DNA of 64,000 nucleotides from Rhizobium sp. ICMP 5592 (lineage in GTDB: Bacteria > Pseudomonadota > Alphaproteobacteria > Rhizobiales > Rhizobiaceae): positions 620,001 to 684,000 of the forward strand of contig NZ_QSNT01000002.1 of NCBI RefSeq assembly GCF_009498525.1, in the 5' to 3' direction. Shown here in pieces: positions 9,001 through 19,964 of this stretch (the first letter of the stretch is position 1; the number at the start of each line of letters is the position of its first letter). The notes under the pieces were generated by a model. The model searched no databases. It was not told where the DNA came from and was given only the letters and a program-made list of their open reading frames with translations. The position numbers and the translations under genes were made by a program.

Positions 9001-10131
9001 TTAGTGCGGCTTCGGCGGCGGCGCCTCGTCGGAAGGGCTGGTTTCTTTCGGAGGAGTCTTGGGCAAGGTATTGTTCAAGAATGCTTTTTTCACCTTCTCG
9101 ATCGGCACGGGCCGCCGTGTCGGTCGCGTTGAAGGTGAGGCGTCGGCGGATTCGGCCATCGAGGCTTCAGCTTTGGTTTCGACATGCGGCGACGGCGCGG
9201 CGGCCAGAATTTCCTTAAGTACGGATGTCACCGGCAGATGGCTGTGCAAATCCGTATTGGTGTGATGCCCGGCATGCGGAATGCGACGATCGGCTGTAAT
9301 GAACGGCCGCGAATTCATTTCGCCGAACCAGTCCCACTCGCCGATGACGTCGATGACGTCGGAAAAGATCGGCGGCATGGCGATGCGGGTGCCGATGGTG
9401 ACGATCTTCGTGCCCTCCGCCAGTTTCGCGGCTCGAGTCTCGTCCTGTTTGCCGAGGTCATGGAGTGCGGCGGAGAGCACCAGATTGCCCTTGGAGTGGC
9501 CGACGAGCAGGCGGAAGGAGAAACGGGAATCGGCGAGAAGCGCACGCACCGTGCGGGTGTCCAGACTGGTGCGCGAGGTCGTCTCGTCGCTGCTTGCGTC
9601 GGCGGCGCCGAATTTCGGCCGTCCGGCAAAGTCGTCCAGCATTTCAAGGACAGGGCGCAGGCCCTTGAGATGTCCGAAGAAGAAATGTCCGCCAACAGTC
9701 TCGGTGATGACGTCGGCGAGGCCGTAGCCGGAAACGACGACCGCGGCCGGTGCGCCGATCGCATCGGCGACATTGCGGGCAAAGGCGGCCGCGCCAAGAG
9801 CGGAGCCGCCGATGCCGGCAACCGCCAGCGCTTGCACATCATGGCCTCCGCGCAGCGCAAACTCTTCGAGCGTCTCGCAGAGAATGATCGCGCCGCCGCC
9901 GCTTGGCGGGACGATCATGATTGTGCCTTCGGCGGCCAGGGAGTCGCTGATGTAGAAAGCTTCGTCCGGAGTGATGACTTTGATGTCGTAGAACAGCGCG
10001 TCGAGCGTTGTGTTGCGCTGGCGAAGCGCTTCCAGGGCGAGATTGCGCATCGGTGAGCGTTGCAGCCGTTCGGGCAGGCTAAGGGTGCGCGCAAACTGAG
10101 TAAGAGTGAGGGTGAATGCCGTCTGGAACAT
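9001..10131 (-). CDS. Alpha/beta-hydrolase-like protein, rhizobial
   Basis: 376 residues with GAGGTG upstream of the ATG. The middle contains LLVGHSKGNLVLSAAL (about 208-223), a GHSxGN nucleophile elbow of an alpha/beta hydrolase. The N-terminal half has a hydrophobic glycine-alanine stretch (VAGIGGSALGAAAF) that may contact the membrane. A late histidine in HAGHHTNTDLHSHLPV could complete a catalytic set. The C-terminal 40 residues are proline- and lysine-rich and look disordered. A lipase or esterase role is inferred from the elbow only; the family name is not known to me. Confidence 0.72.
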   Translation of the reverse strand: MFQTAFTLTLTQFARTLSLPERLQRSPMRNLALEALRQRNTTLDALFYDIKVITPDEAFYISDSLAAEGTIMIVPPSGGGAIILCETLEEFALRGGHDVQALAVAGIGGSALGAAAFARNVADAIGAPAAVVVSGYGLADVITETVGGHFFFGHLKGLRPVLEMLDDFAGRPKFGAADASSDETTSRTSLDTRTVRALLADSRFSFRLLVGHSKGNLVLSAALHDLGKQDETRAAKLAEGTKIVTIGTRIAMPPIFSDVIDVIGEWDWFGEMNSRPFITADRRIPHAGHHTNTDLHSHLPVTSVLKEILAAAPSPHVETKAEASMAESADASPSTRPTRRPVPIEKVKKAFLNNTLPKTPPKETSPSDEAPPPKPH

Positions 10132-10213
10132 GGGTCACCTCGCCAAGGCTGCCGTAAGTTAGAGCATTCCGATAGAAAGCTTCTCACACTTTATTCGGCA
10201 TGCCAACGGCAAT

Positions 10214-10675
10214 TCACGCCCATGTCGTCTGCCGCAAAGCCTCGCCCGATATCATCGCCACGGACATGGCCAGATTGATCGAACGCTGGCCCTCGATCAT
10301 GGGGATCAGGATATGGCCATTGGCCGTTTCATGCACATGATCGGGCACGCCGGCGCTCTCGCGGCCGAAGAGCAGAATATCGTTTTCCAGGAAGGCGACA
10401 TCCGTGTAGCGCTCGGCCGCTTTGGTGGATGCGAGCACCAGACGCCGCCCCGTTGTCGCTCGCCACTCCTCGAAGCGCTCCCAGTTGACATGTCGCGTCA
10501 GGGCGACGGTGGAGAGATAATCCATGCCGGCGCGCTTGAGGTTGCGGTCCGATATGTCGAAGCCGGCCGGTTCGATGATGTCGACGCCAAGGCCGAGGCA
10601 GGCGGCGAGCCGAAGGATCGTGCCGGTGTTGCCGGGAATGTCGGGCTGATATAGGGCGATGCGCAGCGAAGTCAT
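10214..10675 (-). CDS. trmL: tRNA (cytidine(34)-2'-O)-methyltransferase
   Basis: 153 residues from the ATG at 10675 (a TTG three codons upstream is also in frame). SPOUT-fold motifs are visible: LYQPDIPGNTGTILRLAACLG at the N-terminus, LLFGRESAGVPD (about 98-109) and the C-terminal knot MIEGQRSINLAMSVAMISGEA. The enzyme 2'-O-methylates the wobble base of some leucine tRNAs with S-adenosylmethionine. The length matches the small TrmL type. Confidence 0.9.
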   Translation of the reverse strand: MTSLRIALYQPDIPGNTGTILRLAACLGLGVDIIEPAGFDISDRNLKRAGMDYLSTVALTRHVNWERFEEWRATTGRRLVLASTKAAERYTDVAFLENDILLFGRESAGVPDHVHETANGHILIPMIEGQRSINLAMSVAMISGEALRQTTWA

Positions 10676-11074
10676 GGTTTGCAACTAGCGAAAACACGCG
10701 GATTTGTCTTCGGGTATTCGTCGAATGCCTCTGTTTTTGTGATGACGTCCATCAGCAAAATTGAAGGTTTCGGCGTGTTTTTAGGCATATTCCGCTTTTC
10801 AAAGCCATAAATGCACGCTAGAAGGGAGCCGCTCTGCAACTTGCGACATGGGAGGCTCAGATGAATATCTCGTTTGTGATGATGCGCCTCCAGGCCATTC
10901 GACCATGGCTGTGATTCAGGCGCTCTAAAGCGCATTTTCGCGAGTTCCCCTTTTTTCTAGATTCATTACGCGGCCTGCATGGCCTCGTTCTTTCATCGCC
11001 CGGCCACCATATCAGTCTGTGATCTCTTTGGACGCAGCATTCATGGCCGAAGAGTCGAGTCTTTGGAGCATTTC
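10676..11074. other. Intergenic region between trmL and the ABC exporter
   Basis: About 400 bases with divergent genes on both sides, so it holds both promoters. A short GCGCT/AGCGC hairpin lies near 10921-10934. The downstream gene's frame opens already at 10979, but that segment lacks conserved features. Confidence 0.4.
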
Positions 11075-12928
11075 ATGTTTGGCTGGTTCGAACGGCGACT
11101 AAATCCCTTCCCGAGCGAGGTGCCGGACGTTCCTCCGCGGGGCCTGTTTGCCTTCTGCTGGCACTATACCAAGCCCGCAGCACCCTGGCTGCTGGCCATG
11201 GCTTTTCTTGCCATGCTGATCGCCGCCGGCGAAGTCGCGCTGTTCCAGTTTCTCGGCAATATCGTCGATTGGCTGTCGCATGCCGACAGGGCGACGTTCC
11301 TGCAGATGGAATGGCAGAAGCTCTTCTGGATGGGCGCCATGGTGGTGGTCGGCCTGCCGCTGGCGGCGGTCATTCATTCCGTCATCATGCATCAGGTCCT
11401 GCTCGGCAATTATCCGATGATTGCCCGCTGGCAGATGCATCGCTTCCTGCTGCGCCACAGCATGACCTTCTTCGCCAACGAGTTTGCGGGCCGCGTCGCC
11501 ACCAAGGTGATGCAGACCTCGCTTGCCGTGCGTGAAGCGGTCATCAAGATCCTCGATGTGTTCGTCTATGTCGTCACCTATTTCCTGTCGATGATCCTGG
11601 TCATCGCGGTGGCGGACTGGCGGCTGATGTTGCCGATCCTTGCATGGCTGGCGGCCTATATCGCCATCGTCGGTTATTTCGTGCCGCGGCTACGCAAGAT
11701 CGCGGCCGCCCAGGCCGATGCGCGCTCGACGATGACGGGGCGGGTGGTCGACAGCTACACGAACATCGCAACCGTGAAGCTGTTTTCGCATGCGGGTCGT
11801 GAGGAGAGCTATGCCAAGGCCGGCATGGACGGTTTTCTGCAGACCGTCCATGGACAGATGCGCAAGGTGACGCTGTTCTACATCGCGGTTTACGTCAACA
11901 ACTGCCTGGCGCTCTTCGTCGTCTCGGCACTGTCGATCTGGTTCTGGCTCAACGGCTCGATCTCGATCGGTGCCATCGCAATCGCCATCGGCCTTGCCAT
12001 GCGCGTCAACGGCATGTCGCAATGGATCATGTGGGAAGTCTCGGCGCTGTTCGAGAATATCGGCACGATCTATGACGGCATCGAAATGCTGACCAAGCCG
12101 CACGATATCGTCGATGTGCCGGCGGCTCCGGCGATCACGGCCAAGCAGGGCGCGATCCATTTCGATCACGTCCGCTTTCACTATGGCAAGGCCAAGGGGG
12201 TCATCGACAACCTGACCTTCGATATCCATGCCGGCGAGAAGGTCGGTCTTGTCGGCCGCTCCGGCGCCGGCAAGACGACGCTGATGAACCTGCTGCTGCG
12301 ATTTTATGATCTCGAAAGCGGACGCATCACCATCGACGGCCAGGATATCTCCAAGGTGACCCAGGACAGCCTGCGCTCGCTGATCGGCGTGGTGACGCAG
12401 GATACGTCGCTGCTGCACCGCTCGATCCGCGACAACATCGCTTATGGTCATCCGGAGGCGACCGACGCCGATATCATCCAGGCGACCAAGCGCGCCAATG
12501 CCTGGGAATTCGTCGAGGGTCTGGTCGACATGCAAGGCCGCCAGGGGCTCGACGCACAGGTCGGCGAGCGCGGCGTGAAGCTCTCCGGCGGCCAACGGCA
12601 GCGCATCGCGATCGCCCGCGTCTTCCTGAAGGACGCGCCGATCCTGGTGCTCGACGAGGCAACCTCGGCGCTCGATTCCGAAGTGGAAGCGGCGATCCAG
12701 GAAAACCTCTTCGCGCTGATGCAGGGCAAGACGGTGATCGCGATCGCGCACCGCCTGTCGACACTGACCGAGATGGACCGCCTGATCGTGCTCGACAAGG
12801 GCCACATTATCGAGACGGGCACGCATCACGATCTGGTCCAGAGCGGCGGCATCTATGCTGATCTCTGGAACCGCCAGTCCGGTGGGTTCCTGGCGGACCA
12901 TGAAGAGGCCGAGGCGGCGGCGCAATAG
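11075..12928 (+). CDS. ABC exporter, fused membrane and ATPase domains
   Basis: 617 residues from the ATG at 11075, preceded by GGAG; an in-frame ATG at 10979 adds 32 residues without family character. The first 330 residues carry six membrane segments, starting WLLAMAFLAMLIAAGEVAL. The ATPase domain has Walker A GRSGAGKTTLMNLL (about 392), Q-loop VVTQDTSLLHRS, signature LSGGQRQRIAIAR and Walker B ILVLDEATSALDS, then the H-loop AHRLS. It is a half-size exporter that must dimerise, perhaps with the paralogue at 13775-15637. Substrate unknown. A hairpin terminator follows. Confidence 0.93.
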   Translation: MFGWFERRLNPFPSEVPDVPPRGLFAFCWHYTKPAAPWLLAMAFLAMLIAAGEVALFQFLGNIVDWLSHADRATFLQMEWQKLFWMGAMVVVGLPLAAVIHSVIMHQVLLGNYPMIARWQMHRFLLRHSMTFFANEFAGRVATKVMQTSLAVREAVIKILDVFVYVVTYFLSMILVIAVADWRLMLPILAWLAAYIAIVGYFVPRLRKIAAAQADARSTMTGRVVDSYTNIATVKLFSHAGREESYAKAGMDGFLQTVHGQMRKVTLFYIAVYVNNCLALFVVSALSIWFWLNGSISIGAIAIAIGLAMRVNGMSQWIMWEVSALFENIGTIYDGIEMLTKPHDIVDVPAAPAITAKQGAIHFDHVRFHYGKAKGVIDNLTFDIHAGEKVGLVGRSGAGKTTLMNLLLRFYDLESGRITIDGQDISKVTQDSLRSLIGVVTQDTSLLHRSIRDNIAYGHPEATDADIIQATKRANAWEFVEGLVDMQGRQGLDAQVGERGVKLSGGQRQRIAIARVFLKDAPILVLDEATSALDSEVEAAIQENLFALMQGKTVIAIAHRLSTLTEMDRLIVLDKGHIIETGTHHDLVQSGGIYADLWNRQSGGFLADHEEAEAAAQ

Positions 12929-12939
12929 GAATCAAGGGA

Positions 12940-12967
12940 AGGGCGGGCTTAGGGCTCGCCCTTTTTG
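12940..12967 (+). terminator. Rho-independent terminator after the first ABC exporter
   Basis: GGGCGGGC and GCTCGCCC form a stem at 12941-12961, followed by five T. It lies 12 bases after the stop codon. Confidence 0.8.
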
Positions 12968-13078
12968 TCTGGGGTAAGCATACCTCCATGTATTTTGCGG
13001 CCACTTTTTCTTATCTATTGAGAACAGTTAAGAGCGCGTGCTAATGTAAATCTCAAATGGAGATAGGATAAGCGTTCG

Positions 13079-13351
13079 ATGGCTACCGTTACGATATCAC
13101 TACCGGACAACCTGAAAGCCTTCATGGAAGGGCAGATTGCCAATAAAGGTTTCGGGAATGTCAGTGAATATGTCCGCAGTTTGCTTCGCGAGGCACAGGC
13201 CAAGGAAAATGATGCACGTCTGCAGTCATTGTTGCTCGAGGGGCTGGCCTCCGGGGAGGGGGACGAAGTAACCGAGGAGTTCTGGACGGAGCTTAAAGCG
13301 GAAGCTGCTGAACTACTCGCCAAAGCGAAGTCCGGAAAAGCCTCTCGGTGA
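13079..13351 (+). CDS. parD: ParD-like antitoxin
   Basis: 90 residues. The N-terminus, MATVTISLPDNLKAFMEGQI, is a ribbon-helix-helix DNA-binding strand, and GFGNVSEYVRSLLREAQ is the second helix of CC2985-type ParD antitoxins. The acidic C-terminal region would wrap the toxin. The stop overlaps the GTG start of parE (GTGA), as in most parDE pairs. ParD normally represses its own promoter. The module sits between two ABC exporter paralogues. Confidence 0.88.
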   Translation: MATVTISLPDNLKAFMEGQIANKGFGNVSEYVRSLLREAQAKENDARLQSLLLEGLASGEGDEVTEEFWTELKAEAAELLAKAKSGKASR

Positions 13352-13674
13352 AATTGATCGTTAAGCCGGCCGCCCGTTCGGATATCCTTGAGCAATTGCG
13401 ATATTACACGGATGCCGGTGGTGACGATGTCGGCGATCGCTTTTTCGCGGGGATCCGACAATCCTTGTCCGCCATCACACAGACCCCGTTGGCTGGATCG
13501 CCTCGTCATTTCGATAACCCGGCCCTCGATGGCCTGAGGTCGCGGGTTGTATCGGGTTTCGAGACAATTCGCGTTTATTACCTTATCCGAGATGAAGCGG
13601 TTATTGTTGTCCGCATCTTGCATGGACGGCGTGACCTGCAAGCCATTTTGAGTGAAGATGGCAGGATGGCGTGA
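13348..13674 (+). CDS. parE: ParE-like toxin
   Basis: 108 residues from a GTG overlapping the parD stop. ParE/RelE-superfamily features are visible: KPAARSDILEQLRYYTDAGG near the N-terminus, SPRHFDNPALDGLRSRVV in the middle, and the C-terminal FETIRVYYLIRDEAVIVVRILHGRRD. Family knowledge: ParE toxins poison DNA gyrase; RelE relatives cut mRNA. No truncation is seen, so the module may be active. Confidence 0.88.
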   Translation: MKLIVKPAARSDILEQLRYYTDAGGDDVGDRFFAGIRQSLSAITQTPLAGSPRHFDNPALDGLRSRVVSGFETIRVYYLIRDEAVIVVRILHGRRDLQAILSEDGRMA

Positions 13675-13774
13675 AGTGCTAAGCGCTTTTCGGCGCCAAA
13701 CATGACAAAAATATAATGTTTTCCACCCCTGACATTCCTTTGCGCCTTCGGGGAAACCTCCTATATCGCAAGGG

Positions 13775-15637
<1,863 letters not shown>

Positions 15638-15693
15638 CGCCGTCATCGCAAGTGTCAGGCGATTGTCCGAGAAGTTTTTGCAAAATCAAAGCG

Positions 15694-16626
15694 CTACTTT
15701 GAAACGCTGAACTCGGTCATCAGGCCAAAATGGTTCGAGCCTATGGCATCCGGTATCTGTTTGACGGATATCAGCTGCAACGGCGCTCGGGCAAAGACAT
15801 GGTCGATGGCGATGCCGTAGGCGCCGGCCATGACCGGCCAGGTGGCGGGCTCCGGAAAAGCGTGGCTGAGCCCGGTGTTCCCGAGGAAATCCCGCATATC
15901 GGGGGCAATGACGGACGCATTGAAATCACCGGCAAGGATCAGCGGACCTTGAATATTCTTGAGGGTCGGGCCGAGGATGCTCAACTCGTCGGCATGAAAT
16001 TCGTCGAAATAGGGCTTGCTCAGATGGGCCGAAACAAAGTTCACCGGCTGACCATCCATGTCGATGGTTGCAAGGATGAAACGATTGCGCCAGAGGCTGC
16101 CAAGGCTGCGCATGTCCTGTGCCTGAAACGGACGCTTCGACAGCAAAAGTGAATCGCAGTCGGTGGCCATGTCGCTGCAGCCGATGCGATAGGGGTAGGT
16201 ATCGCTGATGCGCTGCAGCTCCACCTTGATCGGCTCAGCCTCGAAAATCTCTACGACGTCGGCATTGGAGCCCAGGATGAAGTCGGCGATGCGGGTGCCG
16301 TTTTCAAAGTTGCTGTTTTCAATGTTGAAGGAGAGCAGCGTGAAGCTTTTGCCTGCATCGGTCGTCGCCGGGGAGGCGGCATATTCCCGCAGCATCAGGA
16401 CGGAATGGACCGCGAGCCCGACACCGAAGACGACCAGGAGAACCGCATACCAGTGCCGCCGGAAAAGAAGCGCGAGCAGGGCAAGCGCGATGCCGAAAAG
16501 GCTGAAATGCGTCTGCAGGCTTTCGAAGAAGGCGAGCAGCCAGATGTCGATGGCATAGCGCGCCGCCAGCGTGACCAGCAATAAGGTCGCGAGCACGCAT
16601 AAAACGCAGTAAATCGTCTGCCTCAT
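15694..16626 (-). CDS. Exported endonuclease/exonuclease/phosphatase family protein
   Basis: 310 residues from the ATG at 16626, which has AAGG eight bases upstream; an in-frame ATG at 16656 adds ten residues. Three hydrophobic segments span the first 90 residues, so the catalytic part is anchored at the membrane facing the periplasm. The EEP fold is seen in TLLSFNIENSN (metal Asn), ADVVEIFEAEP (metal Glu), FVSAHLSKPYFDEF, ILAGDFNASVIAPD (GDFN) and the final SNHFGLMTEF (SDH-like SNH). Activity could be on nucleic acid or phospholipid; a role is not deducible. It converges with the exporter gene. Confidence 0.82.
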   Translation of the reverse strand: MRQTIYCVLCVLATLLLVTLAARYAIDIWLLAFFESLQTHFSLFGIALALLALLFRRHWYAVLLVVFGVGLAVHSVLMLREYAASPATTDAGKSFTLLSFNIENSNFENGTRIADFILGSNADVVEIFEAEPIKVELQRISDTYPYRIGCSDMATDCDSLLLSKRPFQAQDMRSLGSLWRNRFILATIDMDGQPVNFVSAHLSKPYFDEFHADELSILGPTLKNIQGPLILAGDFNASVIAPDMRDFLGNTGLSHAFPEPATWPVMAGAYGIAIDHVFARAPLQLISVKQIPDAIGSNHFGLMTEFSVSK

Positions 16627-17008
16627 AAACATATCCTTGGCATTACTAAAACGCATCTCAAAAGCGGGCGGCAGAGGGTGGAATGGTGCGTGACGCAGTC
16701 ATGAAATCCATAGCGCTTAAAGGCGAGGAAAGACTATCGTCTTAGAGATCAATAACCGACATGCCATTGAATTTGTTGCGATGCAGCATTGAAATCATTG
16801 TTTATTTTGCTCTGCAATGAGAAAATTTATTATGCGAATCTTACGGTTTTTCATGCTCTTACGCCGATTTGACTGGCGGTGTTGATTTTAAGCTCGCTGC
16901 TCGCGGCCAAATAGCGCGCTTTTCCCGCGACATTGTGCCTCCACCCCTTGCCAAGACTGGACATAATTTGCGATCAAGCTTAGAACGCGGCGGGATACGG
17001 AGGAATCT

Positions 17009-17032
17009 ATGGCGGAATTATGGTCGCGTTGA
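17009..17032 (+). CDS. Possible seven-residue leader peptide before petA
   Basis: ATG GCG GAA TTA TGG TCG CGT TGA encodes MAELWSR. It is preceded at ideal spacing by a consensus GGAGG, a better site than petA itself has. A terminator-like hairpin follows 20 bases after its stop. The arrangement recalls an attenuation leader, but no transcript data are available and chance is possible. Confidence 0.35.
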   Translation: MAELWSR

Positions 17033-17052
17033 TTCGCCGTTAGTGAGGGGGT

Positions 17053-17076
17053 ACCGCAGCGCCTAGCTGCGGTTTT
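17053..17076 (+). terminator. Terminator-like hairpin in the petA leader
   Basis: ACCGCAGC and GCTGCGGT make a perfect 8-bp stem with a 5-base loop, followed by three to four T, ending 21 bases before the petA start. It could be an attenuator, an mRNA-stabilising hairpin or the end of upstream transcription. Confidence 0.5.
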
Positions 17077-17097
17077 GCGGAAGAGGATGGTCCGGCT

Positions 17098-17673
17098 TTG
17101 AGCGAGCATACTACGAGTGAAACCACAGGCGAGCCAACTCGCCGAGATTTCCTTTATCTGACGACGGGCATGGCTGGCGCGGTCGGAGCCGTTGCTGTCG
17201 CATGGCCGTTTATCGACCAGATGCGTCCGGATGCTTCGACGCTTGCCCTTGCCTCCATCGAAGTTGACGTGTCCAGCCTAGAGCCGGGCATGTCTCTGAC
17301 AGTGAAATGGCGCGGTAAGCCGGTTTTCATCCGCAATCGTACGCAAAAGGAAATCGACGATGGCAAGGGCGCGCAGATTTCCGATCTGAAGGACCCGGTC
17401 GCCCGCAATGCCAACCTGCCCGCAGATGCGCAGGCGACCGATGTCGCGCGTTCGGCCGGTGACGGCAAGGAAAACTGGCTCGTCATGATCGGCGTCTGTA
17501 CCCATCTCGGTTGCATACCGCTCGGTCAGGCAGGGGAATATGGCGGGTGGTTCTGTCCCTGTCATGGTTCGGTCTATGATACCGCCGGTCGCATCCGCCA
17601 TGGGCCGGCGCCGCAGAACCTCGCCATTCCGCTATATGCGTTCACCGCAGAAAAAAAGATCAAGGTCGGTTGA
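17098..17673 (+). CDS. petA: Ubiquinol-cytochrome c reductase iron-sulfur subunit (Rieske)
   Basis: 191 residues from a TTG start after GAGGATGG. The twin-arginine type N-terminus reads [20 protein letters not shown] and serves as the membrane anchor. The two cluster motifs are CTHLGC and CPCHGS, with the two Cys and two His ligands of the 2Fe-2S centre. It passes electrons from ubiquinol to cytochrome c1 in the bc1 complex, on the periplasmic face. petB and petC follow at 14 and 15 bases, forming the fbc operon. Confidence 0.96.
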   Translation: MSEHTTSETTGEPTRRDFLYLTTGMAGAVGAVAVAWPFIDQMRPDASTLALASIEVDVSSLEPGMSLTVKWRGKPVFIRNRTQKEIDDGKGAQISDLKDPVARNANLPADAQATDVARSAGDGKENWLVMIGVCTHLGCIPLGQAGEYGGWFCPCHGSVYDTAGRIRHGPAPQNLAIPLYAFTAEKKIKVG

Positions 17674-17687
17674 GGGGGAACTGAATC

Positions 17688-18962
17688 ATGAGTGGTCATT
17701 CGTCTTACGAGCCATCGACAGGGCTCGAAAAATGGGTCGACGCGCGGTTGCCGCTACCGCGTATGGTCTATGACAGTTTCATCGCCTATCCGGTCCCGCG
17801 CAATCTGAACTATGCCTATACGTTCGGCGCCATGCTGGCCGTGATGCTCGTTCTGCAAATCCTGACCGGTGTCGTTCTTGCCATGCATTATGCGGCGGAC
17901 ACGACTGTCGCCTTCAACTCCGTTGAAAAGATCGTGCGTGACGTCAACCATGGTTGGCTGCTGCGCTACATGCACGCCAATGGCGCGTCCTTCTTCTTCG
18001 TCGCGGTCTATCTCCACATCGCCCGTGGCCTCTATTACGGCTCCTATAAGGCGCCGCGCGAGATCCTCTGGATCCTCGGCGTGATCATCTATCTCCTGAT
18101 GATGGCGACGGCCTTCATGGGCTATGTTCTGCCCTGGGGCCAGATGTCCTTCTGGGGCGCGACAGTCATCACCGGCTTCTTCTCGGCCTTTCCCTGGGTC
18201 GGCGACTGGATCCAGACCTTCCTGCTCGGCGGCTTCGCCGTCGACGATCCGACGCTCAATCGCTTCTTCTCGCTGCACTATCTGCTGCCGTTCATGATCG
18301 CGGGTGTTGTTATCCTGCACATCTGGGCGCTGCATGTGACCGGCCAGACGAACCCGACCGGCGTTGAAGTCAAGTTGAAGACCGATACAGTGCCCTTCAC
18401 GCCCTATGCGACGTTGAAGGATGCGCTCGGCGTTTCCATCTTCCTGCTGGTCTTCGCCTATTTCGTCTTCTATCTGCCGAACTTCCTCGGCCATGCCGAC
18501 AACTACATTCCGGCCAATCCGCTGAAGACGCCGGCTCACATCGTTCCGGAATGGTATTTCTTGCCGTTCTACGCGATGCTGCGCTCGATCACCTTCAACA
18601 TCGGCCCGATCGACTCCAAGCTTGGCGGTGTTCTGACGATGTTTGGCGCGATCATCGTGCTGTTCTTCCTGCCTTGGCTCGACACGTCGAAGATCCGGTC
18701 GGCGGTCTATCGTCCCTGGTACAAGCTGTTCTTCTGGCTGTTCGTGGCTGATGCCGTTCTGCTCGGCTGGCTCGGTTCGCAGCCGGCGGAAGGCAATTTC
18801 GTCGTGATCTCGCAGTTCGCGACGCTGTTCTACTTCCTGTTCTTCCTCGTTGCCATGCCGGTTCTCGGACTGGTGGAAACACCGAGGCGCATTCCAAATT
18901 CGATTACGGAGGCGGTCCTTGAGAAGCAGAGCGGCAAGACAGCCGTTCCGGCTCAAGCGTAA
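17688..18962 (+). CDS. petB: Cytochrome b subunit of the bc1 complex
   Basis: 424 residues, the full-length cytochrome b rather than the split b6/subunit IV form. Eight membrane helices are visible. Haem-ligand histidines are in the ALHYAAD-like segment ([12 protein letters not shown]), in [19 protein letters not shown] and again in [22 protein letters not shown]. The PEWY motif of the quinol-oxidising site is in [15 protein letters not shown]. Rhizobial bc1 feeds cytochrome c oxidases, including those used in symbiosis. It lies between petA and petC. Confidence 0.97.
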   Translation: MSGHSSYEPSTGLEKWVDARLPLPRMVYDSFIAYPVPRNLNYAYTFGAMLAVMLVLQILTGVVLAMHYAADTTVAFNSVEKIVRDVNHGWLLRYMHANGASFFFVAVYLHIARGLYYGSYKAPREILWILGVIIYLLMMATAFMGYVLPWGQMSFWGATVITGFFSAFPWVGDWIQTFLLGGFAVDDPTLNRFFSLHYLLPFMIAGVVILHIWALHVTGQTNPTGVEVKLKTDTVPFTPYATLKDALGVSIFLLVFAYFVFYLPNFLGHADNYIPANPLKTPAHIVPEWYFLPFYAMLRSITFNIGPIDSKLGGVLTMFGAIIVLFFLPWLDTSKIRSAVYRPWYKLFFWLFVADAVLLGWLGSQPAEGNFVVISQFATLFYFLFFLVAMPVLGLVETPRRIPNSITEAVLEKQSGKTAVPAQA

Positions 18963-18977
18963 CCGGGGAAGAGAACA

Positions 18978-19844
18978 ATGAAAAAGCTTGTTGCCGGCCT
19001 TCTGTCGCTCGCACTCATCGGTGGCTTCGCCACGGTCGCCGCCGTTGCCGCGGAGACCAAGCCCGCCGCCGAAGAAGCGACATCGCACTACCCGCTCAAG
19101 GAGCCGAGGACCCAGCACTGGACCTTCTCTGGCCCCTTCGGCTATTACGACAAGGCGCAGCTCCAGCGTGGCCTCAAGGTCTACACGGAAGTCTGTTCCG
19201 CCTGCCATTCGATGAAGCTGGTGGCCTTCCGCACGCTGGGCGAGCTCGGCTATTCGGAAGCGCAGGTCAAGACCTTCGCGGCGAACTACGAAGTGCAGGA
19301 CGGCCCGAACCCTCAGGGCGAGATGTTCACGCGCAAGGCGCTTCCGTCCGACCATTTCCCGTCGCCGTTCCCGAATGACGAAGCGGCGGCGACCTCGAAT
19401 AACGGAGCCGTGCCGCCGGATATGTCGCTGCTTGCCAAGGCGCGCGAAATCGAGCGCGGTTTCCCGCAGTTCATCTTTGACATCTTCACGCAGTATCAGG
19501 AAGGCGGCCCGGATTACATTTACTCGCTGCTGACCGGCTACGAAGAACCGCCGGCTGGTTTCCAGGTGGCGCAGAACTCGCACTATAATCCGTATTTCGA
19601 TGCGGCTGCGACCTTTGCCATGCCGAAGCCGCTCTCCGACGGCCAGGTGACCTATGACGACGGTTCGCCGCAGACGGTCGATCAGTATTCGCACGATGTC
19701 TCCGCCTTCCTGATGTGGGCCGCGGAGCCGCATCTGGAGGAGCGCAAGCACCTCGGCTTCATGGTCATCATCTTCCTGCTGATCTTCTCGACGCTGATCT
19801 ATCTCACCAAGCGGTCGGTCTACGCCAAGGCCGGCGCTCACTGA
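18978..19844 (+). CDS. petC: Cytochrome c1
   Basis: 288 residues. A signal peptide (MKKLVAGLLSLALIGGFATV) leads to the periplasm. Haem is bound at CSACHSM (about 74-80), and the MPKPLSDGQV segment (about residue 214) or DMSLL supplies the axial methionine. The C-terminal helix GFMVIIFLLIFSTLIYL anchors the protein to the membrane. In this species c1 is encoded by its own gene rather than as a fused cytochrome b/c1. It is the last gene of the fbc operon, with a terminator following. Confidence 0.96.
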   Translation: MKKLVAGLLSLALIGGFATVAAVAAETKPAAEEATSHYPLKEPRTQHWTFSGPFGYYDKAQLQRGLKVYTEVCSACHSMKLVAFRTLGELGYSEAQVKTFAANYEVQDGPNPQGEMFTRKALPSDHFPSPFPNDEAAATSNNGAVPPDMSLLAKAREIERGFPQFIFDIFTQYQEGGPDYIYSLLTGYEEPPAGFQVAQNSHYNPYFDAAATFAMPKPLSDGQVTYDDGSPQTVDQYSHDVSAFLMWAAEPHLEERKHLGFMVIIFLLIFSTLIYLTKRSVYAKAGAH

Positions 19845-19868
19845 GCGTATCAGTCATGCAATTAACAA

Positions 19869-19896
19869 GAGGCGGCCCGTCGAGGTCGCCTTTTTT
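19869..19896 (+). terminator. Rho-independent terminator after petC
   Basis: A stem of AGGCGG-type and CGCCT arms at 19869-19891 is followed by six T, 25 bases after the petC stop. Confidence 0.75.
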
Positions 19897-19964
19897 GTTG
19901 GTATCGCGCACGCGTCTTGGTAGGGTGCGGCCGGCCCTATCTTAGCCTGAGAGTACATATTTCC

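Larger units (their letters stand above)
16627..17097. other. Intergenic region before petA with leader elements
   Basis: About 470 bases. The first 230 are AT-richer and hold the promoter of the EEP gene; the rest leads into petA and holds a short upstream ORF and a hairpin, listed separately. No other coding potential is convincing. Confidence 0.5.

Noticed and set aside
11690..12925. 411-codon minus-strand ORF opposite the ABC exporter
   Set aside because: Shadow caused by high third-position GC of the exporter gene.
17754..19841. 695-codon minus-strand ORF opposite petB and petC
   Set aside because: Antisense shadow; highly charged, low-complexity composition and fully covered by two certain genes.
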